In this document: positions 17,484 to 26,548 of the stretch, piece by piece | Layout: every line of letters starts with the position of its first letter | Numbering within the stretch: position 1 is the first letter of the stretch | Assembly (NCBI RefSeq): GCF_002943525.1 | Contig: NZ_CP025394.1 | Coordinates: 3,286,001 to 3,350,000 of the forward strand | Direction of reading: 5' to 3' | From: Kitasatospora sp. MMS16-BH015 | Lineage (GTDB): Bacteria; Actinomycetota; Actinomycetes; Streptomycetales; Streptomycetaceae | DNA: 64,000 nt | The notes under the pieces: model-generated | Database searches by the model: none | What the model was told of the DNA's origin: nothing | Seen by the model: the letters and a program-made list of their open reading frames with translations, nothing else | Translations under genes and position numbers: made by a program

Positions 17484-18926
17484 TCAGGAATCCGCGTCCT
17501 CGCGCTTGCGGATGTGCAGCTGCCGGGCCGCCTCCGCGGTGGAGCCGGAGACGGACGGGTAGACGGTGAAAGCGCTGGCCACCTGTTCGACCGTCAAGTT
17601 GTTGTCCACCGCGAGCGAGATCGAATGGATGAGTTCGCTCGCGCGGGGGGCGACCACCACGCCGCCGACCACGATGCCGGTGCCGGGGCGGCAGAACAGC
17701 TTCACGAAGCCGTCGCGGATGCCCTGCATCTTGGCCCGCGGGTTGCCGCGCAGCGGGAGCTTGACCTCGACGGCGTCCATCTTGCCGCAGGAGATGTCGG
17801 CCGCGGTGTACCCGACGGTGGCGATCTCCGGGTCGGTGAAGACGTTGGAGGAGACAGTCTTGAGGTTGAGCGGCTGCACCGCGTCGCCGAGCGCGTGGTA
17901 CATCGCGATCCGGCCCTGCATGGCGGCCACCGAGGCGAGCATGAAGACGCCGGTGCAGTCGCCCGCGGCGTAGACGCCGGGGGCGGAGGTGCGGGAGACC
18001 CGGTCGACCTGGATCTGGCCCCAGTCGTTGAGCTTGATCCCGGCCTCCTCCAGGCCCATCTCGGCGGTGTTCGGGATCGAGCCGACGGCCATCAGGCAGT
18101 GCGTGCCGGTGATCACCTGGCCGTCGCCCAGGGTGACCTCGACCCGGTCGCCGACCCGCTTGGCGCCCTCGGCCCGGGTGCGGCTCATGACGTTCATGCC
18201 GCGGCGGCGGAAGACCTCTTCGAGCACCTCGGCGGCGTCCGGGTCCTCGCCGGGGAGCACCCGGTCGCGGGAGGAGACCAGGGTGACCTTCGAGCCGAGC
18301 GCCTGGTAGGCGCCGGCGAACTCGGCGCCGGTGACACCGGAGCCGACCACGATCAGCTCGGCGGGCAGCTCGTCCAGGTCGTAGACCTGGGTCCAGGTGA
18401 GGATCCGCTCGCCGTCCGGCTGGGCGTCGGGCAGCTCGCGCGGGTGGGCGCCGGTGGCGATCAGCACGGCGTCGGCGCGCAGCGACTCGGTGCTGCCGTC
18501 GGCGGCCTCGACGAGCACCTCGCGGGAGCCGTCCACCGCCTGGCCGCCGGTGCCGAGCCGGCCCTTGCCGCGCAGGATGGTGATCCCGGCCCGGGTGACG
18601 GCCTGGGTGATGTCGTGGGACTGCGCGATCGCCAGGCGCTTGACGCGTCGGTTGACCTTGCCCAGGTCGACGCCTATCACCTTGGTGTCGCGCTCGCCCG
18701 AGCCGACGATGATGCCGAGCTCGTCGTAGGAGCTGTCGAAGGTGGTCATCACCTCCGCGGTCGCGATCAGCGTCTTGGACGGCACGCAGTCCGTCAGCAC
18801 CGCCGATCCGCCCAGACCGTCGCGGTCGACAACGGTCACCTCCGCCCCGAGCTGGGCGGCGACCAGCGCCGCCTCGTATCCGCCGGGGCCGCCACCGATG
18901 ATCACGATCCGAGTCACGTGCACCAT
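17484..18926 (-). CDS. NAD(P)H-quinone dehydrogenase, LpdA-like flavoprotein
   Basis: About 480 aa, class I pyridine nucleotide-disulfide oxidoreductase fold. The FAD site GGGPGGYEAALVAA is at the N-terminus, the NAD site is in IVVGSGVTGAEFAGAY, and AAGDCTGVFMLASVAAMQGR is the second FAD motif. The active-site disulfide CxxxxC of lipoamide dehydrogenase is broken (GGSAVLTDCVPSK has only one Cys). This fits the M. tuberculosis LpdA/Rv3303c group, which reduces quinones and not lipoamide. ATG 18926 is taken as start; GTG 18917, 9 bases later, could be a leaderless start with -10 GACAAT. Confidence 0.9.
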   Translation of the reverse strand: MVHVTRIVIIGGGPGGYEAALVAAQLGAEVTVVDRDGLGGSAVLTDCVPSKTLIATAEVMTTFDSSYDELGIIVGSGERDTKVIGVDLGKVNRRVKRLAIAQSHDITQAVTRAGITILRGKGRLGTGGQAVDGSREVLVEAADGSTESLRADAVLIATGAHPRELPDAQPDGERILTWTQVYDLDELPAELIVVGSGVTGAEFAGAYQALGSKVTLVSSRDRVLPGEDPDAAEVLEEVFRRRGMNVMSRTRAEGAKRVGDRVEVTLGDGQVITGTHCLMAVGSIPNTAEMGLEEAGIKLNDWGQIQVDRVSRTSAPGVYAAGDCTGVFMLASVAAMQGRIAMYHALGDAVQPLNLKTVSSNVFTDPEIATVGYTAADISCGKMDAVEVKLPLRGNPRAKMQGIRDGFVKLFCRPGTGIVVGGVVVAPRASELIHSISLAVDNNLTVEQVASAFTVYPSVSGSTAEAARQLHIRKREDADS

Positions 18927-19080
18927 TGTCCCGTACGCCGGGAGCGCCGCCACGCCGGGGGCGGGGGTCGGCGCGCGCGACCTGACTCAACATGACGGTG
19001 AACATGCCGAATCGCCCCGAATGTGACGCTGGACACTTCCGGCGGCCACCGGCGCCCGACTCTCCCGTAGGCTGACGCCC

Positions 19081-19518
19081 ATGCCCCTCTACGCCGCGTA
19101 CGCCACGAATCTCGACGCCCGGCAGATGAGCCGACGCGCCCCCCACTCGCCCCTGCGCGGGACGGGCTGGCTGGACGGCTGGCGGCTCACCTTCGGGGGT
19201 GAGCACCTCGGCTGGGAGGGTTCGCTCGCTACCGTGGTCGAGGACGAGAAGGACCAGGTCTTCGTCTCGCTCTACGACGTGGCGCCGATGGACGAGGACG
19301 GCCTCGACCGTTGGGAGGGCGTGCAGCTCGGCATCTACCGCAAGATCAAGCTGCGTGCGCACACCCTGGACGGGGACATCCCGGTCTGGACCTATGTGCT
19401 CAACGACTACGAGGGCGGCCTGCCCGCCGCGCGCTACCTCGGGCTGATCGCGGACGCGGCGGAGAGCGCGGGCGCCCCGCACGACTACGTGCTGGACCTG
19501 CGCCGCCGGCCCTGCTGA
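19081..19518 (+). CDS. Gamma-glutamylcyclotransferase-like protein
   Basis: A 145-aa small beta-barrel protein of the GGCT family. The N-terminal YAAYATNLDARQMSRRAP corresponds to the substrate loop (usually YGSN-like, here YATN). GTGWLDGWRLTF and the Glu-containing segment DVAPMDEDGLDRWEGV (probable catalytic acid) follow, then the conserved YRKIKLRAHT. Family members cyclise gamma-glutamyl peptides to 5-oxoproline, but the bacterial substrate is unknown. TAGGCT lies 7 bases before the ATG, suggesting a leaderless transcript. Confidence 0.85.
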   Translation: MPLYAAYATNLDARQMSRRAPHSPLRGTGWLDGWRLTFGGEHLGWEGSLATVVEDEKDQVFVSLYDVAPMDEDGLDRWEGVQLGIYRKIKLRAHTLDGDIPVWTYVLNDYEGGLPAARYLGLIADAAESAGAPHDYVLDLRRRPC

Positions 19519-19628
19519 TCGCGGCTCGCGCCAGGTGGAGACCTACGAAATCAGGGGCTCAGAACCGGCCCGACCCTGTGGTTTTGGGTCATCCGGGTAA
19601 CGATCTCGCGTAGTTCGGGCGGTTTGTT

Positions 19629-19640
19629 CTACGCGCGTAG
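19629..19640 (+). promoter_or_regulatory. Nucleoside-regulon operator and promoter of punA
   Basis: A perfect palindrome CTACGCGCGTAG, with an extra half-site CTCGCGTAG at 19605-19613. A TATCCT -10 box (19653-19658) follows and the gene starts at GTG 19666, 7 bases after it, so the transcript is probably leaderless. The same palindrome occurs at deoC, add, deoA and bmpA. Confidence 0.8.
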
Positions 19641-19665
19641 GCGATTGCCGTCTATCCTCGGATTC

Positions 19666-20487
19666 GTGAACGCAACTCCTCAGTCGGTCGTCTCCACCGA
19701 CCCCTACGCCGCCGCCCAGGCCGCCGCCGCCCGCCTGCGCGAGCTGACCGGCGCCGAGCGCCACGACGTCGCCCTGGTGATGGGCTCCGGCTGGGTGCCG
19801 GCCGCCGACGCGCTCGGTGAGACCATCGCCGAGTTCCCCGTGACCGAGCTGCCCGGCTTCCCGGCCCCGGCCGTCGCGGGCCACTCGGGCAAGATCCGGT
19901 CCGTCCGGATCGGCGACAAGCGCGCGCTGATCTTCCTCGGCCGCAACCACTACTACGAGGGCCACGGCGTCGCGACCGTGGTCCACGGGGTCCGCACCGC
20001 CGCCGCCTCGGGCTGCGAGACCATCGTGCTGACCAACGGCTGCGGCGGTCTGCGCCAGGGCTGGAAGCCCGGCCAGCCGGTGCTGATCAGCGACCACATC
20101 AACCTGACGGCGGACTCCCCGATCGTCGGCGCGAACTTCGTGGACCTCACCGATCTGTACTCGCCGCGGCTGCGGCAGCTCTGCCGCGAGGTGGACCCGA
20201 CGCTGGACGAGGCCGTCTACGTGCAGTTCCGCGGCCCGCACTACGAGACCCCGGCCGAGGTCAACATGGCCCGGGTGATCGGCGGCGAGCTGGTCGGCAT
20301 GTCGACCACGCTGGAGGCCATCGCGGCGCGCGAGGCCGGGGCCGAGGTGCTCGGGATCTCGCTGGTCACCAACCTGGCCGCCGGCATGACCGGGGAGCCG
20401 CTCAACCACGCCGAGGTGCTGGAGGCCGGCAAGGCCAGCGCCGAGCGGATGGGCGCGTTGCTCGCCAAGGTGCTCGAGCGGATTTGA
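19666..20487 (+). CDS. punA: Purine-nucleoside phosphorylase (trimeric type)
   Basis: A 273-aa enzyme that splits inosine, guanosine and their deoxy forms with phosphate into base plus (deoxy)ribose-1-phosphate. The trimeric PNP pattern is visible: [52 protein letters not shown] with the purine-binding Glu, and [13 protein letters not shown] with the conserved Asn. GTG 19666 is chosen because the -10 box sits 7 bases upstream; an earlier in-frame start would place coding sequence over the operator. The sugar mutase lies 181 bp downstream. Confidence 0.94.
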   Translation: MNATPQSVVSTDPYAAAQAAAARLRELTGAERHDVALVMGSGWVPAADALGETIAEFPVTELPGFPAPAVAGHSGKIRSVRIGDKRALIFLGRNHYYEGHGVATVVHGVRTAAASGCETIVLTNGCGGLRQGWKPGQPVLISDHINLTADSPIVGANFVDLTDLYSPRLRQLCREVDPTLDEAVYVQFRGPHYETPAEVNMARVIGGELVGMSTTLEAIAAREAGAEVLGISLVTNLAAGMTGEPLNHAEVLEAGKASAERMGALLAKVLERI

Positions 20488-20507
20488 CGTACGCAGCCGG
20501 CCAGCCC

Positions 20508-20599
20508 CCAGGGGCGCGGGACCCTGCTTGACCAACGGCGCGCGCGACCAGGCCTCTACGGAGGTGCACGGTTGCGCGCGCCGTTCCCCGTGCCCCTGT
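20508..20599. repeat. Diverged palindromic repeat between punA and the mutase gene
   Basis: CAGGGGCGCGGGA near the left end and CGTTCCCCGTGCCCCTG at the right end form imperfect outer arms. An inner pair GGCGCGCGCGACC / GGTTGCGCGCGCC is complementary apart from one position. It is a degenerate member of the family seen at 3292 and 16182 and may terminate punA transcription. Confidence 0.55.
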
Positions 20600-20668
20600 T
20601 GTGGTTGCTGTGAGCTGTTCGTAGCCCCGGGCGTCCCCGCCCCACGTTCTCTAGATGCTGGAGTGACC

Positions 20669-22360
20669 ATGGCTTCCACCACTGACCTTCTCGCGCGGGC
20701 GCGGGCCTGGCTGGCCGAGGACCCGGACCCGCAGACGCGGGCGGAGCTGACCGATCTGCTGGCCGCCGCCGAGGGGCCGGAGGCGGATGCGGAGGACCGG
20801 ATCGCCTGGTCGCGCCTGGCGGAGCGGTTCGCCGGGCGGCTGCAGTTCGGGACGGCTGGGCTGCGGGGTGAGCTGGGGGCCGGGCCGATGCGGATGAACC
20901 GGGCCGTGGTGATCCGGGCCGCGGCCGGGCTGGCGGCGTACCTGAAGCGGGAACAGCTGGGCGACCTGGTGGTGGTCGGGTACGACGCCCGGCACAAGTC
21001 GTACGACTTCGCCCGGGACACCGCCGCCGTGATGGTGGGGGCCGGGCTGCGGGCGGTGCTGCTGCCGCGTCCGCTGCCGACGCCGGTGCTGGCCTTCGCG
21101 ATCCGGCACCTGGGCGCGGCGGCCGGGGTGACGGTGACGGCCAGTCACAACCCGCCGCAGGACAACGGGTACAAGGTCTACCTGGGCGACGGCTCGCAGA
21201 TCGTGCCGCCGGCGGACGCCGGGATCGCCGCCGAGATCGACGCGATCGGCTCGCTGGCCGAGGTGCCGCTGGCCGCAGAAGGCTGGGAGGTGCTGGGCGA
21301 GGAGGTGGTCCACGCGTACCTGGACCGGGCCGTGACCGTGGTCGACCCGGCCGGGGCGCGCGAGCTGGACGTGGTCTACACGCCGATGCACGGCGTGGGC
21401 CGGGACGTGCTGGTCGCGGCCTTCAAGCAGGCCGGCTTCCCGGCGCCGACCGTGGTGGCCGAGCAGGCCGAGCCGGACCCGGACTTCCCGACCGTGGCCT
21501 TCCCGAACCCGGAGGAGCCGGGCGCGATGGACCTCGCGTTCGCCACCGCCGCCTCGGTGGGCCCGGACATCGTGATCGCCAACGACCCGGACGCCGACCG
21601 CTGCGCGGTGGCCGTGCCGGACGCCGCCGTGGCCGGCGGCTGGCGGATGCTGCGCGGGGACGACGTGGGCGCGCTGCTCGGCTCGGCGCTGGTCGCCAAG
21701 CGGGCCGGCGGCACCTTCGCCACCACGATCGTCTCCTCCACCCTGCTGGGGCGGATCGCGGCGGCGGCGGGGCTCGGCTACGCCGAGACGCTGACCGGGT
21801 TCAAGTGGATCGCCCGCGCGGAGGGGCTGCGCTACGGGTACGAGGAGGCGCTGGGCTACTGCGTCGACCCCGAGGGCGTGCAGGACAAGGACGGCATCAC
21901 CGCCGCCCTGCTGGTGGCCGAGCTCGCGGCCACCCTCAAGCGCACCGGCCGCACCCTGACCGACCTGCTGGACGACCTCGCGCTGGAGCACGGCCTGCAC
22001 GCGACCGACCAGCTCTCGGTGCGGGTCGAGGACCTGACGGTCATCTCCGACGCGATGCAGCGCCTGCGCGAGCAGCCGCCGACCGCGCTGGCCGGCCTGC
22101 GGGTCACCCGGGCCGACGACCTGACGGCCGGCACGCCCGAGCTGCCGCCCACCGACGGCCTGCGGTACTACCTGGACGGGGAGGCCGTCCGCTCGGCCCG
22201 GATCGTGGTCCGCCCCTCCGGCACCGAGCCCAAGCTCAAGTGCTACCTGGAGGTCGTGCTGCCGGTGCCCACCGCCGCCGACCTGGCCGGCGCCCGGGAG
22301 GCCGCCGCCGCCCTGCTGGCCCGGATCAAGACCGACCTCGCGGCGGCGGCCGGGATCTGA
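20669..22360 (+). CDS. Phosphohexomutase / probable phosphopentomutase
   Basis: A 563-aa alpha-D-phosphohexomutase family enzyme of the PGM2-like branch. The catalytic phosphoserine loop is VTASHNPPQDNGYK, the Mg loop NDPDADRCAVAV, the sugar loop GYEEALGYCVDP and the C-terminal phosphate loop RPSGTEPKLK. PGM2-type enzymes interconvert pentose or hexose 1- and 5/6-phosphates. Next to punA it most likely converts (deoxy)ribose-1-P to the 5-phosphate used by DeoC; no classical deoB is in the window. ATG 20669 has TGGAG 5 bases upstream. Confidence 0.9.
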   Translation: MASTTDLLARARAWLAEDPDPQTRAELTDLLAAAEGPEADAEDRIAWSRLAERFAGRLQFGTAGLRGELGAGPMRMNRAVVIRAAAGLAAYLKREQLGDLVVVGYDARHKSYDFARDTAAVMVGAGLRAVLLPRPLPTPVLAFAIRHLGAAAGVTVTASHNPPQDNGYKVYLGDGSQIVPPADAGIAAEIDAIGSLAEVPLAAEGWEVLGEEVVHAYLDRAVTVVDPAGARELDVVYTPMHGVGRDVLVAAFKQAGFPAPTVVAEQAEPDPDFPTVAFPNPEEPGAMDLAFATAASVGPDIVIANDPDADRCAVAVPDAAVAGGWRMLRGDDVGALLGSALVAKRAGGTFATTIVSSTLLGRIAAAAGLGYAETLTGFKWIARAEGLRYGYEEALGYCVDPEGVQDKDGITAALLVAELAATLKRTGRTLTDLLDDLALEHGLHATDQLSVRVEDLTVISDAMQRLREQPPTALAGLRVTRADDLTAGTPELPPTDGLRYYLDGEAVRSARIVVRPSGTEPKLKCYLEVVLPVPTAADLAGAREAAAALLARIKTDLAAAAGI

Positions 22361-22380
22361 TCCCCGCTCACCGCTTCGAC

Positions 22381-22410
22381 CGAGCCCCGGGCCTGACGGC
22401 CCGGGGCTCG
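22381..22410 (+). terminator. Terminator after the mutase gene
   Basis: CGAGCCCCGGGCC and GGCCCGGGGCTCG form a perfect 13-bp stem with a TGAC loop, 21 bp after the mutase stop codon. Confidence 0.85.
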
Positions 22411-22532
22411 TCCGTTGTCAGGGGCCACTCACGTCTTGACGGGAAATCATGACGAGTTCCGGCGCGTAGGGAAGGATCAGGCCTTGCTTCGCACCTGCCC
22501 CCGAAACGCACCGCAGACCCGAGGAGACCCCC

Positions 22533-23711
22533 GTGGCCGTCGCGCCCCTCACCGAGATCGACCTGTTCGCAGGCTCCGACCAGCCCACCCGGCACGAGCA
22601 GTACCGGGCCCTGCGCGATCTGGGCCCCGTCGTCCGGCTGAGCGAACCGGACGTCTACGCGGTCACCCGCTACGAGGAGGTGAAGGCCGCGCTCGCCGAC
22701 CACGACACCTTCCGCTCGGGCGAGGGCGTGGGCTTCAACCCCCAGTTGAACCAGATGATGCAGGGCATAGCCCTGGTCAGCGACGGGGCCGAGCACGAGC
22801 AGATGCGCTCGATCGTCGGCGCCCCGCTCCAGCCCGGCCCGCTGCGCGCCCGCAGCGAGGAGATCGCCGAGCAGGCCCGGGGCCTGGTCGCCGCGCTCGT
22901 CGCCAAGGGGGAGATCGACGGCGTCACGGAGATGGCGCAGGCGATGCCGATGCTGGTCATGCCCGACCTCCTGGGCCTGCCCGAGCGCAACCGCGAGAAC
23001 CTGTACGACTGGGCCAAGGGCGGCACCGACCTGATGGGCCCGGTCACCGAGCGCTCGGAGCAGGGCGCCCGGATGATCGGCAACATGGTGCAGTTCACCC
23101 ACGAGCTCGCGGCGAACCGCGAGTTCGAGCCCGGCACCCCCGGCGCGGCCGTGCTGGCGGCCGCCGACGACGGCCTCCTGCCCAAGGAGAAGTGCCCGCT
23201 GGTCTTCTTCGAGTTCCTGGGCTCCTCGCTGGAGACCACCGCGACCCTGATCGGCCACCTCCTCGTCACCTTCGCCCAGCACCCCGACCAGTGGGCCGCG
23301 CTGCGTGCCGAGCCGGGCCTGGTCGCGTCCGCGGTCAACGAGCTGCTCCGGTACCAGAGCCCGCTCCGGGGCATGACCCGGGTCGCGGCGCGCGACACCG
23401 AGCTGGGCGGCGTGACGATCCCTCAGGGGGCCCGGGTCTGGCTCCTGTTCGCCTCGGCCAACCGCGACGAGCGCAAGTGGGAGCGCCCGGAGGAGTTCGA
23501 CTTCCGCCGCAACCCGCTGGACCACCTCTCCTTCGGCCACGGCACGCACAGCTGCGCCGGCCAGGGCGTCGCCCGGCTGGAGCTGCACGCCCTGGTCCAC
23601 GCGCTGCTGGACGCCGTCGAGCGGATCGAGTTCACCGGTGATCCGGTGATCGCGGAGAACACCATGATGAACACCTACGACGAGATCCCCGTCCGGCTGG
23701 TGGCCCGGTAG
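22533..23711 (+). CDS. Cytochrome P450
   Basis: A 392-aa soluble bacterial P450. The haem loop is FGHGTHSCAG (Cys341), the K-helix ExxR is NELLRY, and PERW-like residues lie in WERPEEFDFRR. The I-helix reads FFEFLGSSLETTATL, so the usual AGxDT acid-alcohol pair is changed to a GSSLETT form. GTG start with GAGGAG 6 bases upstream. It precedes a flavin monooxygenase by 111 bp and both face a DMATS-type prenyltransferase, pointing to tailoring of a prenylated indole or related metabolite. No ferredoxin gene is adjacent. Confidence 0.94.
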   Translation: MAVAPLTEIDLFAGSDQPTRHEQYRALRDLGPVVRLSEPDVYAVTRYEEVKAALADHDTFRSGEGVGFNPQLNQMMQGIALVSDGAEHEQMRSIVGAPLQPGPLRARSEEIAEQARGLVAALVAKGEIDGVTEMAQAMPMLVMPDLLGLPERNRENLYDWAKGGTDLMGPVTERSEQGARMIGNMVQFTHELAANREFEPGTPGAAVLAAADDGLLPKEKCPLVFFEFLGSSLETTATLIGHLLVTFAQHPDQWAALRAEPGLVASAVNELLRYQSPLRGMTRVAARDTELGGVTIPQGARVWLLFASANRDERKWERPEEFDFRRNPLDHLSFGHGTHSCAGQGVARLELHALVHALLDAVERIEFTGDPVIAENTMMNTYDEIPVRLVAR

Positions 23712-23822
23712 CCGACCGCCAGCCCCCGGCGGCAGTTGAGCGGCCGTCAGCCCTCGTCAACGCCGATCCGACCTGCCTATGCTGGGCCGTCAAGATCCTG
23801 GGGCGCCTGGTGGAGGAGAGTC

Positions 23823-25109
23823 GTGAGCACATGCGTGATAGGCGCCGGCCTGTCGGGGTTGGCGGCCGCACACGCCCTCCGCCGGCGCGGGGTCGACTTC
23901 GTCTGCCTGGAGCAGGCCCCGGACGTGGGCGGGATCTGGCGGCTGCCGGGCGCCGGTGAGCGCGGCCCCGCCTACCGGTCGCTGCACCTGAACAGCGCCA
24001 AGCAGCTGACCGGGTTCGCGGACCATCCGATGGCCGAGGACCTGCCGCTCTACCCCCGGCACGGCGATGTCGCCGCCTACCTGCGCTCCTTCGCCGAGTG
24101 GGCCGGGCTGCTGCCCCACCTCGAACTGCGCACCGGCGTGCTCGCCGTCCGGCCGGAGCCGGACGGCGGGTGGCTGGTGACCAGCCGCACGGACTCGGGG
24201 GCGGAGCGGGTGCGCCGCTTCGACCAGGTGATCGTCGCCTCCGGACACCACTCCGAGCCCGCCCTGCCCGGCCCGCTGCCGGGGGCGGCGGGCTTCACCG
24301 GGCGGATCCTGCACTCGATGGACTTCCTGGAGGGCAGGGAGTTCGCCGGGCAGCGCGTGGTGGTGGTCGGCCTCGGGGCCTCGGCGGTGGACATCGCCGC
24401 CGACCTCTCCCGGCACGCCGCCCGCACCCTGCTCTCCGTCCGCCGGGGGCTGCACATCGTGCCCAAGCAGCTCCACGGCATCTCGGTGGACCTCATCGCC
24501 GAGGCGCCCTGGTTCACCGCCAAGCCGCTGGAGGAGCAGCGCCGCTGGGTGGAGGAGGCCCTGCTGGTCGCGCGCGGACGGATGTCGGACTACGGCCTGC
24601 CCGAGCCGGACCACGCGATCTTCTCCTCGGCCGTGACCATCTCGGACGAGATCCTCAGCCTGATCCGCCACGGCGCCGTGCTCCCCCGGCCCGCGATCAC
24701 CGGCCTGGAGGGCGACCGGGTGCGGTTCGCGGACGGCTCCGCCGCCGAGGCGGACGCGATCGTCTACTGCACCGGCTTCCGGATGGCCTTCCCCTTCCTG
24801 CCCGCCGGGCTCCCGGCCGAGCCGGAGCGGCCGGTGGAGCTGTACCGGCGGATCGTCGCGCCCGACCGGCCCGGGCTCTACTTCCTCGGCCTGATCCGCC
24901 CGGTCGGCTCGATCACCCGCCTGGTGGAGGCACAGGCCGACTGGGTGGCCCGGCTGCTGACCGGCGAGGCCGGGCTGCCCGCCCCGGACGTCATGCGCAA
25001 GGAGATCGACGAGCACCTCGGCGGCATCACCCGGCGCTACGGGCTGAGCACCGGCACCTCGGTGCAGGTCGACGTCGGTTCGTACCTGCGCGAGCTGCAG
25101 GAGGCGTGA
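23823..25109 (+). CDS. Flavin-containing monooxygenase
   Basis: A 428-aa class B flavoprotein monooxygenase. The FAD motif [17 protein letters not shown] is at the N-terminus, then [11 protein letters not shown], and the NADPH motif [20 protein letters not shown] near 180. The FMO-type fingerprint is degenerate. The C-terminal ATG motif is present as [14 protein letters not shown]. The GTG start is preceded by GGAGGAGAG. In known Streptomyces prenylindole loci an FMO acts on a (prenylated) tryptophan to give an aldoxime or indole product; a similar role here is inferred from the adjacent prenyltransferase. Confidence 0.92.
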   Translation: MSTCVIGAGLSGLAAAHALRRRGVDFVCLEQAPDVGGIWRLPGAGERGPAYRSLHLNSAKQLTGFADHPMAEDLPLYPRHGDVAAYLRSFAEWAGLLPHLELRTGVLAVRPEPDGGWLVTSRTDSGAERVRRFDQVIVASGHHSEPALPGPLPGAAGFTGRILHSMDFLEGREFAGQRVVVVGLGASAVDIAADLSRHAARTLLSVRRGLHIVPKQLHGISVDLIAEAPWFTAKPLEEQRRWVEEALLVARGRMSDYGLPEPDHAIFSSAVTISDEILSLIRHGAVLPRPAITGLEGDRVRFADGSAAEADAIVYCTGFRMAFPFLPAGLPAEPERPVELYRRIVAPDRPGLYFLGLIRPVGSITRLVEAQADWVARLLTGEAGLPAPDVMRKEIDEHLGGITRRYGLSTGTSVQVDVGSYLRELQEA

Positions 25110-25145
25110 CCGCCGGGCGGCGTGACCGTCCCCCGGCGGTCACGC
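25104..25145. terminator. Bidirectional terminator between FMO and prenyltransferase genes
   Basis: GCGTGACCGCCGGG (25104-25117) and CCCGGCGGTCACGC (25132-25145) form a perfect 14-bp stem with a 14-nt loop, in the 57-bp gap between converging genes and overlapping the FMO stop. Confidence 0.85.
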
Positions 25146-25166
25146 CCCCTGCCCTCCCGGCCTGCC

Positions 25167-26324
25167 TCAGCGGCCGGCGGCGCCGACCGGCAGGGCCGGC
25201 GGCCGCACCCGGTACGCCTCCGAGGAGAGGTACGCCATCAGCCGGGGCGGGCGGCCCTGCTGGCGGGCCAGCGCCAGGTAGGCGATCAGGCCCAGGCCGT
25301 CGTCCAGGCGCCGGGAGGTGACGGCGGCCAGCGCATCGGACAGCGCGGCCCGGTCGATGCCGTACCGGTGCAGCAGGGCCTCCGCCCGCTCCAGCGCCTC
25401 GCCGTCGTGCCGCGCGTGGTCGCGCACCGGCACGTAGAGGGTGAAGCCGCTGGGCCCGCCGCCAGCCGGGCCGGTGAAGGCGTGGCAGGCCTGGACGGGA
25501 CGGCGGTCGGGCAGCCCGTACCCGCCCTCCTCGGCTCCGGTGGCCGTCCGGAAGAAGGCCTCCACCTCCGCGGCGCCGGGCCCGCCCGGCATCCGGCTCA
25601 GGCCCGCCGTCCCGGCTGCCGTCAGGTCGCGGTGAGCGGTGTACACCTTCACCCGGGGCTCGTCCCAGTCTCCGAGGTCCAGGGCGAAGTAGAGCAGCCC
25701 GTCCGCCGTCGGCAGCGCGTCGAACGCCCGCTGGTGGCCGAGCCGCCGCATCGCCTCGCGGACCGTGGCCCGGGCCCGCTCGGGCCCGGAGGCGGCCGGG
25801 TTCAGGTACACCTTGACCTTGGGGATGCCGCCGGGGCGCAGCTCCAGCGCACACCACAGCGCCAGCGGGCCCTGGGGGGAGGCCGGGAAGAAGAGGTCTT
25901 CCAGCAGGTCGAGCCGCTCGGTGCCGAAGCCCCAGCGGCGCGCCAGCTCGCGGACGGTGCGCAGGCCCTCGCGCCCGCTGCGCGCCAGGTCGCCGGCCCC
26001 GCAGCCGGGTTCGACGAGCACCCGCAGGGTCGGCTGGGCGCCCGGTTCGAAGGAGAGGGAGTACTCCACCGGGGTGTGGTCGTCGGAGAGGGCGGAGCCG
26101 TCGGGGGAGGGCAGGTGCAGCGGTCGCTCCGCGACGGGGCCGAGCGCCTGGGAGACCACCCGCACGTAGCCGATGGCGTCGGCCGGGCCCAGGCCCACGA
26201 CCTCGCACAGGCGCAGCAGTTGACGGGCCGTGTGGTCGCCGAGGGTCTCGGCGGGGGCTGCGGGGATCCGATGGGCTTCGGGGATCCGGGGGGCTTCGGG
26301 CACTCTGCGCCCGAGCGCGATCAC
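25167..26324 (-). CDS. DMATS-type aromatic (indole) prenyltransferase
   Basis: A 385-aa enzyme of the tryptophan dimethylallyltransferase (ABBA-fold) family. Characteristic strands include HTPVEYSLSFEPG near 85, PKVKVYLNP near 170, LLYFALDLGDWDEPRVKVYT, GFTLYVPVRD and RLMAYLSSEAYRVR at the C-terminus. Paired Arg/Lys and Tyr residues for diphosphate binding alternate along the barrel strands. Such enzymes attach a dimethylallyl group to tryptophan, indole or related aromatics without metal. The GTG start overlaps the stop of a possible 40-codon upstream reading frame (GTGA). It faces the P450 and FMO genes. Confidence 0.9.
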   Translation of the reverse strand: MIALGRRVPEAPRIPEAHRIPAAPAETLGDHTARQLLRLCEVVGLGPADAIGYVRVVSQALGPVAERPLHLPSPDGSALSDDHTPVEYSLSFEPGAQPTLRVLVEPGCGAGDLARSGREGLRTVRELARRWGFGTERLDLLEDLFFPASPQGPLALWCALELRPGGIPKVKVYLNPAASGPERARATVREAMRRLGHQRAFDALPTADGLLYFALDLGDWDEPRVKVYTAHRDLTAAGTAGLSRMPGGPGAAEVEAFFRTATGAEEGGYGLPDRRPVQACHAFTGPAGGGPSGFTLYVPVRDHARHDGEALERAEALLHRYGIDRAALSDALAAVTSRRLDDGLGLIAYLALARQQGRPPRLMAYLSSEAYRVRPPALPVGAAGR

Positions 26325-26443
26325 CGGACCACCCGCCCGGCGCCGGGGGCAAAATGAAGATACCCGCCCGAAGGGGCGGGTATCGGGGGGTGGCAGCCGG
26401 TCGGGCGTTGGGAGTGAACGGCGTCCATGGACGGGGGAACCAT
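26321..26443 (-). CDS. Possible 40-codon leader ORF coupled to the prenyltransferase
   Basis: Reads MVPPSMDAVHSQRPTGCHPP, then 20 more residues, with CAGGAGG 5 bases before the ATG, and stops with TGA overlapping the GTG of the prenyltransferase. The reading frame runs across a perfect hairpin. No peptide family is recognised. It may be a translated leader that couples or regulates prenyltransferase expression, or a chance frame. A longer in-frame version starts at 26515. Confidence 0.3.
   Translation of the reverse strand: MVPPSMDAVHSQRPTGCHPPIPAPSGGYLHFAPGAGRVVR
26359..26384 (-). terminator. Hairpin with following T-rich stretch, terminator or attenuator
   Basis: On the minus strand GATACCCGCCC-cttc-GGGCGGGTATC forms a perfect 11-bp stem followed by TTCATTTT, a good intrinsic terminator. 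It lies only 34 bp before the prenyltransferase start and about 165 bp after the conservon P450, so it either ends the conservon operon or attenuates transcription into the prenyltransferase. Confidence 0.7.
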
Positions 26444-26548
26444 GACACCCTCCTGTTCTGGATCAACGACGGGGGACGTTTCGGGCACCTGAATACCCAG
26501 CCGTTGAACCGTCATGCCACAACCGGAATACCTAAGTTGTTGTGTACA

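Noticed and set aside
26321..26515. Leader peptide before the prenyltransferase as a RiPP precursor
   Set aside because: No recognition motif, core repeat or maturation enzyme other than the DMATS enzyme; a regulatory leader or chance frame is simpler.
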